DNA of 62,550 nt from contig JAAEMS010000042.1 of the NCBI GenBank assembly GCA_024225275.1, positions 1 through 62,550 of the forward strand, read 5' to 3'. Shown piece by piece: positions 1 to 8,271 of the stretch; position 1 is the stretch's first letter, and the number at the start of each line of letters is the position of its first letter. The notes under the pieces are model-generated. The model was not told the DNA's origin and ran no database searches. It was given only the letters and a program-made list of their open reading frames with translations. This stretch comes from Actinomycetes bacterium. GTDB taxonomy: Bacteria > Actinomycetota > Acidimicrobiia > Acidimicrobiales > JAAEMS01. The translations under genes and the position numbers were made by a program.

Positions 1-315
1 CAGGTCCTCCTCGCCCGGCCAGAGGCCGACACTGTCTTGCAGCCACGCCGTGTCCAAGAACACGGGTACGGTCGCTGCCGCCAACAACAACGCCACTGTG
101 GTCCTCGGTGACGAGCCCCGCCGGTACAGCGCGAGCACGACGACGAGCAGAACGAGGTCGATGGTGATGAGAACGGCAGCCTGCTGGAGCGACCTGATGT
201 CTGTACCGGTCGGGATCCGATCGCCGGCCGCCACGTAGGACCAAACCACCAGCCTTGCGGCGAGGATGGCGCCGAAGGCGACCAGAACGCTGCGTTCGAC
301 ACGGTGAGCTGTCAC
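1..315 (-). CDS. Partial membrane protein, C-terminus beyond window
   Basis: An open frame of 105 codons starts at a GTG (315-313) and runs off the left edge without a stop. Three hydrophobic stretches are visible at about residues 8-30, 47-65 and 73-90, so it is an integral membrane protein. The second segment is followed by a basic stretch (YRRG), which suggests a cytoplasmic loop. I recognise no family in this part. It is divergent from the DUF418 gene 79 bases away. The start is only supported by frame; no clear ribosome binding site is seen. Confidence 0.5.
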   Translation of the reverse strand, partial: MTAHRVERSVLVAFGAILAARLVVWSYVAAGDRIPTGTDIRSLQQAAVLITIDLVLLVVVLALYRRGSSPRTTVALLLAAATVPVFLDTAWLQDSVGLWPGEEDL

Positions 316-394
316 GTCTCGACTGTAATGAGCCTCGAGGTCACCAGGAAGTGTCACCCGACAGTGTTGATCGACACTTCTCAGGAGGAGCGAG

Positions 395-1555
395 TTGGTC
401 AACAGTAGGCCTATGCAGTTACACCGAGACAGATCAGACGGGATCGCTGCCGAGGCCCGGCCGCCGTCACGTCACACCAGTCTCGATCTGATCCGTGGAG
501 TAGGGGTGCTGGGCATCCTGGTGATGAACGCAGTCTCGTTCGGTCTGATCGACGCCGCCTACGACAACATCAGCGCCGACGGGATGACGACCTGGCTGGA
601 CTGGGTGATCGGTGTTGCCGGCGAGGTATTTGTCGACCAGAAGTTCATGGGCCTCTTCTCGGCGCTGTTCGGAGCCGGGATCGTGCTCTACGCCGATGGG
701 GCCGAGGCGAAGGGGCAGCGGGCCATGCTGATCAGCCTCTGGCGCAACCTGCTCCTGTTGTTCATCGGCCTCCTCCACTCTCTGCTCTGGGCAGGAGACG
801 TCCTCGCGACCTATGCGCTTGCAGCACCGGTGTTGCTACTGCTGAGACGGCTCGCGCCACGAACGCTGTATCTCTCAGGCGTTCTGACCGTGATGGTCTC
901 GCCGGCAATGGCTGCATGGGCTCAGAGCACGGTTGACCCAAGCGGTGCCGATCTCTCTTCATACCGGATGGACCTGTTCCATACCGTTGATCCGTTCGCT
1001 CGGGCGATCGGCATGATGCTGATCGGGGTCGGCCTCTACAAGACCGGGATCCTCACCGGAGACCGATCATCGTCGTTCTATCGTCGTCTGAGCGCCTGGG
1101 GTCTCGGAGTCGGCGTGCCGCTCGCGGCGTTTGGCGTTGTCCATGTCGCAGCCAACGACTTCAACCCCGACATGGCTCTGGTCGGCTCGATTCCGAACAC
1201 GTTGGGCACCATTCCGATGGTCCTCGGCTACATCGGGCTCATCGTCTTGTGGAACAAGAGACCGGAAACGTCGCTCGTGGTCCTACTGCGGGCCACGGGA
1301 AGGATGGCCCTGACCAACTACCTCACCCAGTCGGTGATCGGTGTCGCCGTACTCACCGTGCTGCTGGCTGGGGTCGACCTCACCAGATCCACGATCGCCG
1401 TCTTCACCGTCGGTGTATGGGCCCTTCAGCTCTGGTGGTCAAAGGCGTGGCTCGATCGATACCGATTCGGGCCCGCTGAATGGCTCTGGCGAAGTGCCAC
1501 CAATCTCAGCTTGCAGCCGTTGGGGCCGCGAGGCACAGGAAACGAGATCCGCTGA
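395..1555 (+). CDS. DUF418 (YeiB-like) integral membrane protein
   Basis: A 386-residue polytopic membrane protein. Near the N-terminus it carries the family signature LDLIRGVGVLGILVMN (about residues 29-44), followed by several hydrophobic helices, and near the C-terminus the usual DUF418 block around ATGRMALTNYLTQS. YeiB/DUF418 proteins are related to acyltransferase-3 membrane proteins and have no firmly established reaction. The TTG start at 395 is chosen because a perfect AGGAGG lies at 383-388 with a 6-base spacer; the ATG at 413 has no such site. Base composition is a little lower in GC than the 5-25 kb genes, as for the next gene. The family call is secure; the function is not. Confidence 0.85.
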   Translation: MVNSRPMQLHRDRSDGIAAEARPPSRHTSLDLIRGVGVLGILVMNAVSFGLIDAAYDNISADGMTTWLDWVIGVAGEVFVDQKFMGLFSALFGAGIVLYADGAEAKGQRAMLISLWRNLLLLFIGLLHSLLWAGDVLATYALAAPVLLLLRRLAPRTLYLSGVLTVMVSPAMAAWAQSTVDPSGADLSSYRMDLFHTVDPFARAIGMMLIGVGLYKTGILTGDRSSSFYRRLSAWGLGVGVPLAAFGVVHVAANDFNPDMALVGSIPNTLGTIPMVLGYIGLIVLWNKRPETSLVVLLRATGRMALTNYLTQSVIGVAVLTVLLAGVDLTRSTIAVFTVGVWALQLWWSKAWLDRYRFGPAEWLWRSATNLSLQPLGPRGTGNEIR

Positions 1556-1693
1556 CTGCCCAAGATGGGCCCGCTCCGATTGGTCGTCACCGGCCCCTCA
1601 TGGTGAACGGCGGGACCACATCGAGGGCATGGGCGCACACTTGGTCGGACCGTGCGTGGTACCACCAACATCTGACGATTCGAGGAAACCTCC

Positions 1694-2425
1694 ATGCCGT
1701 ACACCGCCAGCTCTGATGCCAGTGGTCGACAGAAACGCAGAGCCTTTCCTGCACTGGTGATTCTGGCGTCTGCTCTGGCACTGGGATCGTGTGGCAGCGA
1801 CAACGAAGGAACCGTTGCCATCGTCGTCGACAACGCCATCGCAGACGGCTTCGACTTCCCGGTTGCCCCCGGCGAAATGACGGGCTGGACAGAACCGCCT
1901 CACCCGGACGAACGCTTCGACCCCTCGAGCTACCTCGTGCACCGCGAGGACGGCATTCATCCTTCGATCGACTTCTTCAAGGAGGAAGGCAGCTCAGCGG
2001 GCGAGGAACTCTGGGCAATCGCTGATGGGGTGGTGGTCGAAATCGTCTACGACCGAGAGGCGTACCCCGACAAACATGAGGGGGACCAAGACCTGGGCTG
2101 GGGCAATCTCATCCTCATTCAGCACGACTATGTCGAGAATGGTGAGACGAAGAGGGTCTGGGCTCAGTACGCCCACTGCGGGACCGTGGAAGTGGAGCTC
2201 AACCAGATCGTCACACGCAACCAGCGCATTGGCCTGGTTGGCAAGACCGATGGAACCGAAGGTCTCGAGCTCTGGGACGTCGAGCACCTGCACTTCGAGA
2301 TACGCACCTCGAACCTCAGCGCCAGTGCCTATCCCAATGATCTGGGGCTGGACACGGATGAGAAGGTCTCCGAGCTCTACACCCACCCAATCGAGTTCAT
2401 TCGAGAACACCGGCCCACCTCCTGA
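1694..2425 (+). CDS. M23 (LytM-type) peptidase-domain lipoprotein
   Basis: A 243-residue exported protein. A basic N-terminus and hydrophobic stretch end in a lipobox (ALGSC, Cys33), so it is probably lipid-anchored outside the membrane. The rest is a single M23 domain: HPSID supplies the first His/Asp zinc pair, YAH and the later HLHF motif supply further His ligands. Members cleave peptidoglycan cross-links or, when degenerate, activate amidases; here the zinc ligands appear kept, so catalysis is plausible. The ATG is preceded by GAGGAAA. It sits between the DUF418 gene and a secreted protein, upstream of a two-component system that may sense the envelope (inference). Confidence 0.82.
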   Translation: MPYTASSDASGRQKRRAFPALVILASALALGSCGSDNEGTVAIVVDNAIADGFDFPVAPGEMTGWTEPPHPDERFDPSSYLVHREDGIHPSIDFFKEEGSSAGEELWAIADGVVVEIVYDREAYPDKHEGDQDLGWGNLILIQHDYVENGETKRVWAQYAHCGTVEVELNQIVTRNQRIGLVGKTDGTEGLELWDVEHLHFEIRTSNLSASAYPNDLGLDTDEKVSELYTHPIEFIREHRPTS

Positions 2426-2555
2426 GCTTCGATCCCGGTGCCGCTCTACTGCGCCATCTCTTGTCAGTGTCTTGCCGCTCGCCTGCCTTCTCGTTGCCCG
2501 AGGGCGTTCATGGTGGACGACGACATCAGCAACCCCTCCAACAAGGAGAACCATC

Positions 2556-3080
2556 ATGACGAACCGAAAGCTCTTCACCGTGGCGACGATCGCCGGCCTG
2601 ACCCTTGGAGGCCTGTCGGTCTCTGTGGCCTCGGCCCAGAGCGACGGCGACGATGTGCCCGCGTCGACCGCTGAAACCGCCGACAGCACTGCCTCGTCCG
2701 ACGCAGGTGACATCATTCTGGTCCAGGACACCGAAGACCCCGCTACCGAGGAGGGGGAGGTCGAGGGCGACAACGACAGTCGTCGAGGCCATCGAGGCGG
2801 CTGTGACCTCGAAGAGGCTGCTGCGGCGATCGGGATCGACGAGGCTGACCTGCGGGCCGCCCTCGACAGCGGAGATACGATCGCCGCGGTGGCCCAAGCC
2901 AATGGTGTCGACGCAGCTTCTGTGATCGACGCGATGGTGGCAGCCAAGACCGAGCACATCGAAGAAAAGGTGGCCGAAGGCCGTATCACCCAGGAAGAAG
3001 CCGACGAGAAGCTCGCCGAGCTCGAAGGCCGCGTCACTGACCGGGTAAACGGCGTCGAAGAGGATACTGAGGGGGCCTGA
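2556..3080 (+). CDS. Small secreted acidic protein with repeated helical C-terminal region
   Basis: A 174-residue protein with a Sec signal peptide (cleavage expected after SVASAQ, about residue 26), then an acidic, low-complexity linker rich in T, E and D, and a helical region with the pattern LxxALDSGDTIAAVAQANGV and later EEKVAEGRITQEEADEKL. This pattern is common in uncharacterised secreted proteins of Gram-positive bacteria; no enzyme motif is present. The ATG at 2556 has AAGGAG at 2543-2548. The open frame extends far upstream, but only this part has a start signal and signal peptide. A strong hairpin terminator follows, directly before the two-component genes. Confidence 0.75.
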   Translation: MTNRKLFTVATIAGLTLGGLSVSVASAQSDGDDVPASTAETADSTASSDAGDIILVQDTEDPATEEGEVEGDNDSRRGHRGGCDLEEAAAAIGIDEADLRAALDSGDTIAAVAQANGVDAASVIDAMVAAKTEHIEEKVAEGRITQEEADEKLAELEGRVTDRVNGVEEDTEGA

Positions 3081-3129
3081 TCGCTGATCACTGAACTGCG
3101 CCCCTCTGCCCTCACGGGTGGTGGTTGTC

Positions 3130-3171
3130 CCTGTTCCGGATCACCATTCGGTGGTCCGGAACAGGCCTTTT
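3130..3171 (+). terminator. Rho-independent terminator
   Basis: A 16-base-pair stem (3130-3145 with 3150-3165, one G-U type pair) closes a four-base ATTC loop and is followed by CCTTTT. It lies 50 bases after the secreted-protein gene and ends that transcript before the response regulator. Confidence 0.85.
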
Positions 3172-3230
3172 CGCGCCACAATCAACTCTGACATCCACAC
3201 TCCCCAAGCGTGGCGCACTGGAGCAATCTC

Positions 3231-3929
3231 GTGAATCCTTCCCAACCAGGCCAACGCATCTTGGTCGCCGAAGACGACGGCGAGATCCGCCAGGCCCTGG
3301 ACCGCATCCTGACCTATGAGGGCTACGAGGTGATCACGGTCAACGATGGTGCAGCCGCACTCGAAGCCATCGCTGACCATGAGCCCACTGCGATCCTGCT
3401 CGATGTGATGATGCCGTTCGTTGACGGCCTCGGTGTATGTCGCAGACTGCGCGCCCGCGGCGACCGCACACCGGTGTTGATGCTGACGGCACGGCACGAG
3501 GTCAGCGACCGTGTCGCGGGGCTCGACGCCGGTGCCGACGACTACGTGACCAAGCCGTTCGACCTCGACGAGCTCTTGGCCAGGGTGAGGGCACTCGTTC
3601 GCCGGGCCGACGACCAAGGCGGGGATCAACTGGGGGCCGGACCGTTCACCCTTGATGTTCCGCGCCACCTGGTGTTGGGCCCCAGCGGCGAGATCGACCT
3701 GACTCGGACTGAATTCGCCATCCTCGAGCTGCTGATGCGCAATCTGGGGATCGTGCTCGAACGTTCGGTGATGTACGACAGGATCTGGGGCTACGACTTC
3801 GGGGACTCGTCCAGATCACTCGACGTTCATATCGGCTACCTCCGCCGCAAGCTCGAAGCCGACGGGAGCGCCCGCGTCATCGAGACCGTGCGCGGGGTCG
3901 GGTTCGTCTTGCGGGGGGAGAAGGTCTGA
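3231..3929 (+). CDS. OmpR/MprA-type response regulator
   Basis: A 232-residue two-domain regulator. The receiver domain shows the acidic pair EDD near the start, phosphoacceptor Asp58 (LLDVMMP) and Lys108 (TKPFD). The C-terminal winged helix has the OmpR-family pattern with DVHIGYLRRKL and ETVRGVGFVLR. The GTG at 3231 is preferred over the GTG at 3210 because GGAG lies at 3220-3223, seven bases upstream. The cognate kinase starts one base after its stop codon, so the two are co-transcribed. Target genes are unknown; the preceding envelope-protein genes are candidates by position only. Confidence 0.92.
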   Translation: MNPSQPGQRILVAEDDGEIRQALDRILTYEGYEVITVNDGAAALEAIADHEPTAILLDVMMPFVDGLGVCRRLRARGDRTPVLMLTARHEVSDRVAGLDAGADDYVTKPFDLDELLARVRALVRRADDQGGDQLGAGPFTLDVPRHLVLGPSGEIDLTRTEFAILELLMRNLGIVLERSVMYDRIWGYDFGDSSRSLDVHIGYLRRKLEADGSARVIETVRGVGFVLRGEKV

Positions 3930-3930
3930 G

Positions 3931-5265
3931 ATGGGTCTCGGAGCCCGCCTCGCCCTCGGTTTTGCCGTCGTCGGCGTGGTAGCCGCGCTGCTGGTCGGTG
4001 GGGCGTCCTATGCCACCGCCGACCGCCAGGTCATGGCCGAGATCGACGGATTCCTGGAAGAACGGGCAGCAGAGATCTCCGACGGACGCCGAGACGAGCC
4101 CCGAGACCGGCGGGACCGGTCGTCGAGAGAACCCGTCGTGGTCGCCGTGAGCCCCGACGCCGAAGTGCAGATCCTCGACCGTGACGGCGAGATCGTATCC
4201 AATACCGGCCTCCTGCTGCCCGTTGACGACACCGACCTCGAGCTCACCCACCAGGACGGACGATCCATACTGCGGACGGTCACGGTCGGCGGCCACGAAT
4301 ACCGCATGATCACCGACCACCTCAACGGCGAGGGTGCCGTACAGGTCGCTCGCTCATTGGACGAGTCAGCCAGCCTGCTCGATGCCCTCCAGACCCGCAC
4401 ACTTGTCACCGCCGGTGTGGTCGCAGTGCTGGCCGCGGTGGCTGGCTGGGTTCTTGCCCAGCGCACCACTCGCCCCTTGCGGGTACTCACGAACGCTGTC
4501 GACGACGTCGCAGAGACTCGCGACTTCGGGGTGTCGGTGCCATCGACGGGCCGCGACGAAGTCGGGCGCCTCGGGGAGGGCTTCAACCGCATGCTCAAGG
4601 CAATCCAGCTATCTCAAGAGCAGCAGCGGCGACTGGTTCAGGACGCAGCCCACGAGCTGCGAACCCCTCTGACCAGCGTGACCGCCAATGTCGACTGGCT
4701 CATCCGGGCTGCTGATGCCGACCCTGCCACCAGGCAGGAGACTTTGGCGGGTGTTCGCCGCGAGGTGGCGGAGCTGAACCATGTCATGGCCGAGATCATT
4801 GAACTGGCCACCGACTCCCACGAGCCGCCGCCCGCGGTCCCAGTGCGGCTGGACGCCGTTGTTGATTCGGCCGTCGAGGCCTTCATCCGCCGCTCAGGAC
4901 GCGACGTGACCACCCAAGTGTTTCCGGTGACGGTGATGGGAGACGCCGAATCGCTGGCCAGGGCTGTGACCAACCTGCTGGGCAACGCCGACAAGTACAG
5001 CCCCCCTGGCACTCCCATCGCGGTCGAGGCCGGCCCCGGCGGCGTGTTCGTTGACGACGCCGGGCCAGGCATTCCCGCCCAAGAGCGACGAAGAGTGTTC
5101 GACCGGTTCTACCGCCGCGACCAGGACCGCGCCGAGGCCGGATCTGGTCTGGGCCTCTCGATCGTCGCCGGCATCGTCGAACAGCACGGTGGCCAAGTGG
5201 CCGTCACCGAATCGGTCCTCGGTGGTGCCCGAGTCGGCTTTCGCATTCCCCTCGTCGACCGCTGA
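3931..5265 (+). CDS. MprB-type sensor histidine kinase
   Basis: A 444-residue membrane kinase. The first transmembrane helix is at about residues 8-28, an extracytoplasmic sensor region follows, and the second helix (about 155-172) leads into a HAMP domain. The dimerisation domain has the phosphorylated His241 in AAHELRTPLTSV. The ATPase domain has the N box (NLLGNADKYSPPG), G1 (DAGPGIP) and G2 (GSGLGLSIV). It partners the response regulator immediately upstream. The sensed signal cannot be told from sequence. Its 3' end nearly meets the convergent methyltransferase gene, with 13 bases between stop codons. Confidence 0.92.
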   Translation: MGLGARLALGFAVVGVVAALLVGGASYATADRQVMAEIDGFLEERAAEISDGRRDEPRDRRDRSSREPVVVAVSPDAEVQILDRDGEIVSNTGLLLPVDDTDLELTHQDGRSILRTVTVGGHEYRMITDHLNGEGAVQVARSLDESASLLDALQTRTLVTAGVVAVLAAVAGWVLAQRTTRPLRVLTNAVDDVAETRDFGVSVPSTGRDEVGRLGEGFNRMLKAIQLSQEQQRRLVQDAAHELRTPLTSVTANVDWLIRAADADPATRQETLAGVRREVAELNHVMAEIIELATDSHEPPPAVPVRLDAVVDSAVEAFIRRSGRDVTTQVFPVTVMGDAESLARAVTNLLGNADKYSPPGTPIAVEAGPGGVFVDDAGPGIPAQERRRVFDRFYRRDQDRAEAGSGLGLSIVAGIVEQHGGQVAVTESVLGGARVGFRIPLVDR

Positions 5266-5278
5266 CGGGAGAGCGGCT

Positions 5279-6298
5279 CTAGAGGACCTCGACGCTCCAG
5301 CTCGCCGGCTCGACGAGCTGATCCATGTGTACGTAGAGACGCAGTCGCTCGTTCTCGGCGAGCTCCCGGTCGAGGCGGAACAGGCGGTTGCCCCAACTGG
5401 TGACGGGGGCGAGGGGTGAGGTCGACAGCATGGTGTCGTTGTCGAAGATTGCCTCGAACCAGACGCACAGACCATCGACGATGGTGGGGGCGGAGGCGGC
5501 GCGTTCGATGACATGGTCGGTAGGGAGATCCTCGATGGAGGCGAGCGTGTTGAGGTCGAGCTCCAGAATTGGTTCAGGTTGATCCATTGTGGATGAGACC
5601 GATCCGGGGCGGGTCCAGAGCTGTTCGGTGTGGCCCACATGGAAACGGGCCGCGACCAGGGACTGTTCCATGGGGCTGAGGTCGAGGCCATCGGGGAGCT
5701 CGATGTTCCAGAAGCGACGGACCCGCATCGACTCGTGGAAGGACACGGGCTCCATGAACAGACGGAACCGGGCCGGCAGGATCCGGCCGCCGGGAGCGAG
5801 GACCCGATCTCGGAGGTCGAGCAGGTTCACCAGCATGTTCTCGTTGAACAGTTCGTCACCCATCTGCTCGTGGATGACGACGTCGATCGGCTCGGGTGGA
5901 GTGAACTCGCGACTGTTGGCCTGCACGTACTCGATGTTGGTGATGCCGTTGTGGCGCCCGATCTCGCGAGCAACCTCGATGAAGTCGGAGTGCTCGACGG
6001 CGTACACCTTCTTGGCCCCGGCTTTGGAGGCCATGAAGGCCAGAAGGCCCGCCCCGGTACCCAGGTCGAGCACCACGTCGCCGGGTTTGACCTGGCGGTG
6101 GATGCCGCGGTGGTAGGTCTCGACCCGAACCGAATCGCTCAGCATCTCCTCGTGCTCGGACAGGCCAGCGAAGTTGGTCTGGTTCATGAGGTCGTAGACG
6201 ACGTTCATCAGCCGCCCGCTCGACGCGACCCGGGAGGCGCCCACCTCCAAGGCCGATCGGACCGCCCTGGTCGCGGCCTGCCGCGCTCGACCACTCAC
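5279..6298 (-). CDS. Protein arginine methyltransferase-like SAM enzyme
   Basis: The 339-residue protein follows the PRMT catalytic plan in order. It has an N-terminal HEEMLSDSVRVETY motif, the SAM motif VLDLGTGAGLLAFMA with acidic AVE, the double-E loop (Glu144 and Glu153 nine residues apart in HEQMGDELFNE), APGGRILP, and STSP..PVTSW in place of the THW loop (Thr-Ser-Trp at 300-302). Known PRMTs methylate arginine side chains of proteins; the double-E glutamates bind the guanidinium. The GTG at 6298 overlaps the stop of the amidohydrolase as GTGA and extends the protein by 30 residues over the ATG at 6208; the latter could be the true start. The substrate is unknown. Many databases would label it only a class I methyltransferase. 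Confidence 0.75.
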   Translation of the reverse strand: MSGRARQAATRAVRSALEVGASRVASSGRLMNVVYDLMNQTNFAGLSEHEEMLSDSVRVETYHRGIHRQVKPGDVVLDLGTGAGLLAFMASKAGAKKVYAVEHSDFIEVAREIGRHNGITNIEYVQANSREFTPPEPIDVVIHEQMGDELFNENMLVNLLDLRDRVLAPGGRILPARFRLFMEPVSFHESMRVRRFWNIELPDGLDLSPMEQSLVAARFHVGHTEQLWTRPGSVSSTMDQPEPILELDLNTLASIEDLPTDHVIERAASAPTIVDGLCVWFEAIFDNDTMLSTSPLAPVTSWGNRLFRLDRELAENERLRLYVHMDQLVEPASWSVEVL

Positions 6299-7503
6299 GG
6301 GTGTACGGATCCGGCCTGGATGACGGTCTCGACCCGTGCCCCGAGGTTGGTGACGTCGAAGTCGTCTCCCGCGAAGACCACGACATCGGCGGCCATACCC
6401 GGCTGCAAGGTTCCGACCTCGTCCTCGATGCCCATCAGTTCGGCGGCGATCGACGTGGACGACGCCAAGACCTGACCCGGCGTCATGCCCAGGTTGGCCA
6501 TGGCGGCGAGCTCCCTCAGGTTCTCGCCATGGGGGGTCACCCCCGAATCGGTTCCCATGGCGATCTTCACCCCAGCCCCAATGGCCCGTCCCACTGACTC
6601 CTGATGGTCCTCCACCACGGCTCGTGCCTTGTTGAGGATGACGTCTGCGACATCGGCACCCCGGTCGGCGGCGTCGATGACGCCCATGGGGGCGATGAGT
6701 GTCGGCACCAGGTAGGTACCGGCCTCGAGCATCATCTCGATGGCCTCGTCGTCGAGCCAGATCCCGTGCTCGATCGATCGGATGCCGGCTCGGATCGCGT
6801 TCTTGATGCCATCGGTCGCTTGGGCGTGGGCCATCACGTGCCGTCCGGCGGCGCTGGCTTCGGCGACCATGGCGTCGAGCTCGTCGTCCCGGAAATGGGC
6901 ATGGCTGGGGTTGGAGCGGGGTGAGATCACACCACCAGAGGTCGCGCACTTGATGACGTCGGCGCCGGCTCGAACCAGCTCACGCACCTTCCGACGCATT
7001 TCCTCGGGCCCGTCGACGATGTTGTGGGGGCGGCCCGGGTGCTCGTCCATCATCCCGGGCATGAACCCGCCGCACACCTCCCACGAGTCTCCGTGGCCGC
7101 CGGTTTGGGACAGCATGGTGAGCGAGATCTGCATCCGCGGTCCCGGGATGAGGCCCAGCTCGCGGGCTTCCTTGACCCCCAGGTCAGCCCCTCCGGCTTC
7201 GCGAACGGTGGTGACACCGGCGGCCAGGGTGCGCTGCATGCGCTCGGCGGCCAAATAGAACTGGAGAGAGAACGGTGCGTTGAGGTGGGTGTTCGGTGAG
7301 AAGTCACCATCGGCCATGAAGTGGACATGGCAGTCGAAGATGCCGGGCGTGATGAGCTTCCCGCGGCAGTCGATCGACTCATCGCCGTCGAGTCCCGACC
7401 CGACGTCGGCGATCAGCCCGTCCTCCATGACGATGTCGCCCACGGCCGGGTCGGCACCCGTTCCGTCGAAGATCCGGCCATTGGTGAGAACGAGACGTGT
7501 CAT
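6295..7503 (-). CDS. Amidohydrolase, prolidase/Xaa-Arg dipeptidase type
   Basis: A 402-residue metal-dependent amidohydrolase. Visible landmarks are the HVHF metal motif after a short beta domain, KCATSGGV (probable carbamylated or metal-bridging Lys region), the two His sites in VMAHAQ and SIEHG, the catalytic Asp in MGTDSG, and the C-terminal GTLQPGMAADVVVF. This pattern fits the imidazolonepropionase-like group in which characterised members are prolidases or dipeptidases, some specific for Xaa-Arg/Lys. No signal peptide, so cytoplasmic. The ATG at 7503 is placed by a TACTAT box seven bases upstream, suggesting a leaderless mRNA. It is translationally coupled to the PRMT-like gene. Confidence 0.8.
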   Translation of the reverse strand: MTRLVLTNGRIFDGTGADPAVGDIVMEDGLIADVGSGLDGDESIDCRGKLITPGIFDCHVHFMADGDFSPNTHLNAPFSLQFYLAAERMQRTLAAGVTTVREAGGADLGVKEARELGLIPGPRMQISLTMLSQTGGHGDSWEVCGGFMPGMMDEHPGRPHNIVDGPEEMRRKVRELVRAGADVIKCATSGGVISPRSNPSHAHFRDDELDAMVAEASAAGRHVMAHAQATDGIKNAIRAGIRSIEHGIWLDDEAIEMMLEAGTYLVPTLIAPMGVIDAADRGADVADVILNKARAVVEDHQESVGRAIGAGVKIAMGTDSGVTPHGENLRELAAMANLGMTPGQVLASSTSIAAELMGIEDEVGTLQPGMAADVVVFAGDDFDVTNLGARVETVIQAGSVHP

Positions 7504-7510
7504 GGGGCCG

Positions 7511-7516
7511 ATAGTA
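7511..7516 (-). promoter_or_regulatory. -10 box (TACTAT) for amidohydrolase-PRMT operon
   Basis: TACTAT on the minus strand lies exactly seven bases before the ATG at 7503. This spacing puts the transcription start at or next to the start codon (leaderless mRNA). Confidence 0.55.
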
Positions 7517-7597
7517 GGTCTTGCCCGGCCGGTCTCTGGATGGTGCCCCCATGATTGGGCCAGCAAGGGTCGGCCAACGGCTAAGCGGGGGCCGACC

Positions 7598-7987
7598 TCA
7601 GCTGAGCGGGGCCCCGCCGTTCGGTTCGGGGCGGATGGCGTTCAGGTAGGAGTAGAGCGTCACCCGGCTCACTCCCATCCGTTTGGCGATGCTCTCCGCG
7701 GCTCCCCGCAGCAAGAAGGCACCCTGTTCGTCGAGCACTCGCACCGCAGTCTGTTTCTCGGTCCGGCTCATGTCCTGCAGGGTCGAGCCGGTCTTGCGCT
7801 CGACCGTGGTGACCAGACGCTCGAGTGCACCATGAAGCTCCGCGCTCCGGACGTAGGTCACGGTGGAGCCGTTCCACTCGACGGGAACATCGCCTGGTCG
7901 GGCCAACTGCTCGGGGATGAGGGCTGCCCCCAGGGCCTCGATCACTGGACGTAGGGCACCGAGGAAGTTCTCGGGGTCAGCGCTCAT
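7598..7987 (-). CDS. YheO-type helix-turn-helix regulator (HTH_22)
   Basis: A 129-residue protein. The C-terminal half (about residues 70-118) matches the DNA-binding part of YheO/DauR proteins: EKQTAVRVLDEQGAFLLRGAAESIAKRMGVSRVTLYSYLNAIR in pattern, with the recognition helix around GVSRVTLYSYL. The N-terminal half (VIEALGAALIP...) is a shortened form of the usual PAS-like sensor. It starts within the 3' end of the thiamine-binding-fold gene (11-base overlap), so the two are made together. A reasonable inference is that it regulates the local genes in response to a small molecule. Confidence 0.7.
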   Translation of the reverse strand: MSADPENFLGALRPVIEALGAALIPEQLARPGDVPVEWNGSTVTYVRSAELHGALERLVTTVERKTGSTLQDMSRTEKQTAVRVLDEQGAFLLRGAAESIAKRMGVSRVTLYSYLNAIRPEPNGGAPLS

Positions 7988-8222
7988 CGCTGACCTCGAC
8001 TCGAATCTGGAGTGCGGTGGCCCCTGATTCGATGGCTGAGAGGAGCATGTGGCTCAGTGCGCTGGCGATCTGCTCGGCTCCACCTTCCACCGTGGTGGCG
8101 AAGGGCCCCATATCGGGCTCGAGACCCTCCTGTTCCAGCGCGGCGAGAGCGGCGTGGACGTGGGGGCCGGGCTCGTGCTCTTTGACCGGCTCGACGAGGA
8201 CTTCCAACCGAAGGTTCCGCAT
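7977..8222 (-). CDS. MTH1187/YkoF-type thiamine-binding-fold protein (DUF77)
   Basis: An 81-residue protein, the usual length for the single-domain MTH1187 family. The pattern VEPVKEHEPGPHVHAALAALEQEGL, then GPFATTVEGGAEQI, matches that family, whose ferredoxin-like fold binds thiamine or its pyrimidine precursor in characterised members. It is not an enzyme. The ATG at 8222 has TAGGGT six bases upstream, giving it its own probable leaderless promoter, separate from udp. The overlap with the HTH gene suggests a ligand-binder plus regulator module. The ligand is not established. Confidence 0.75.
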   Translation of the reverse strand: MRNLRLEVLVEPVKEHEPGPHVHAALAALEQEGLEPDMGPFATTVEGGAEQIASALSHMLLSAIESGATALQIRVEVSDER

Positions 8223-8228
8223 CGGCTC

Positions 8229-8234
8229 ACCCTA
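8229..8234 (-). promoter_or_regulatory. -10 box (TAGGGT) for DUF77-HTH operon
   Basis: TAGGGT on the minus strand lies six bases before the ATG at 8222, the spacing expected for a leaderless transcript. Confidence 0.5.
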
Positions 8235-8271
8235 CCGACGCCTCCGTCGAGGGAGCCGGCCCGCGACCGAG

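Noticed and set aside
1994..3181. Open frame of 395 codons on the minus strand opposite the M23 and secreted-protein genes
   Set aside because: Serine/arginine-rich translation without motif; the plus-strand genes have signal peptides, ribosome binding sites and a terminator.
6299..6949. Long upstream extension of the PRMT-like reading frame
   Set aside because: It lies wholly within the amidohydrolase gene, on the same strand in another frame, and gives an arginine/glycine-rich sequence without any domain.
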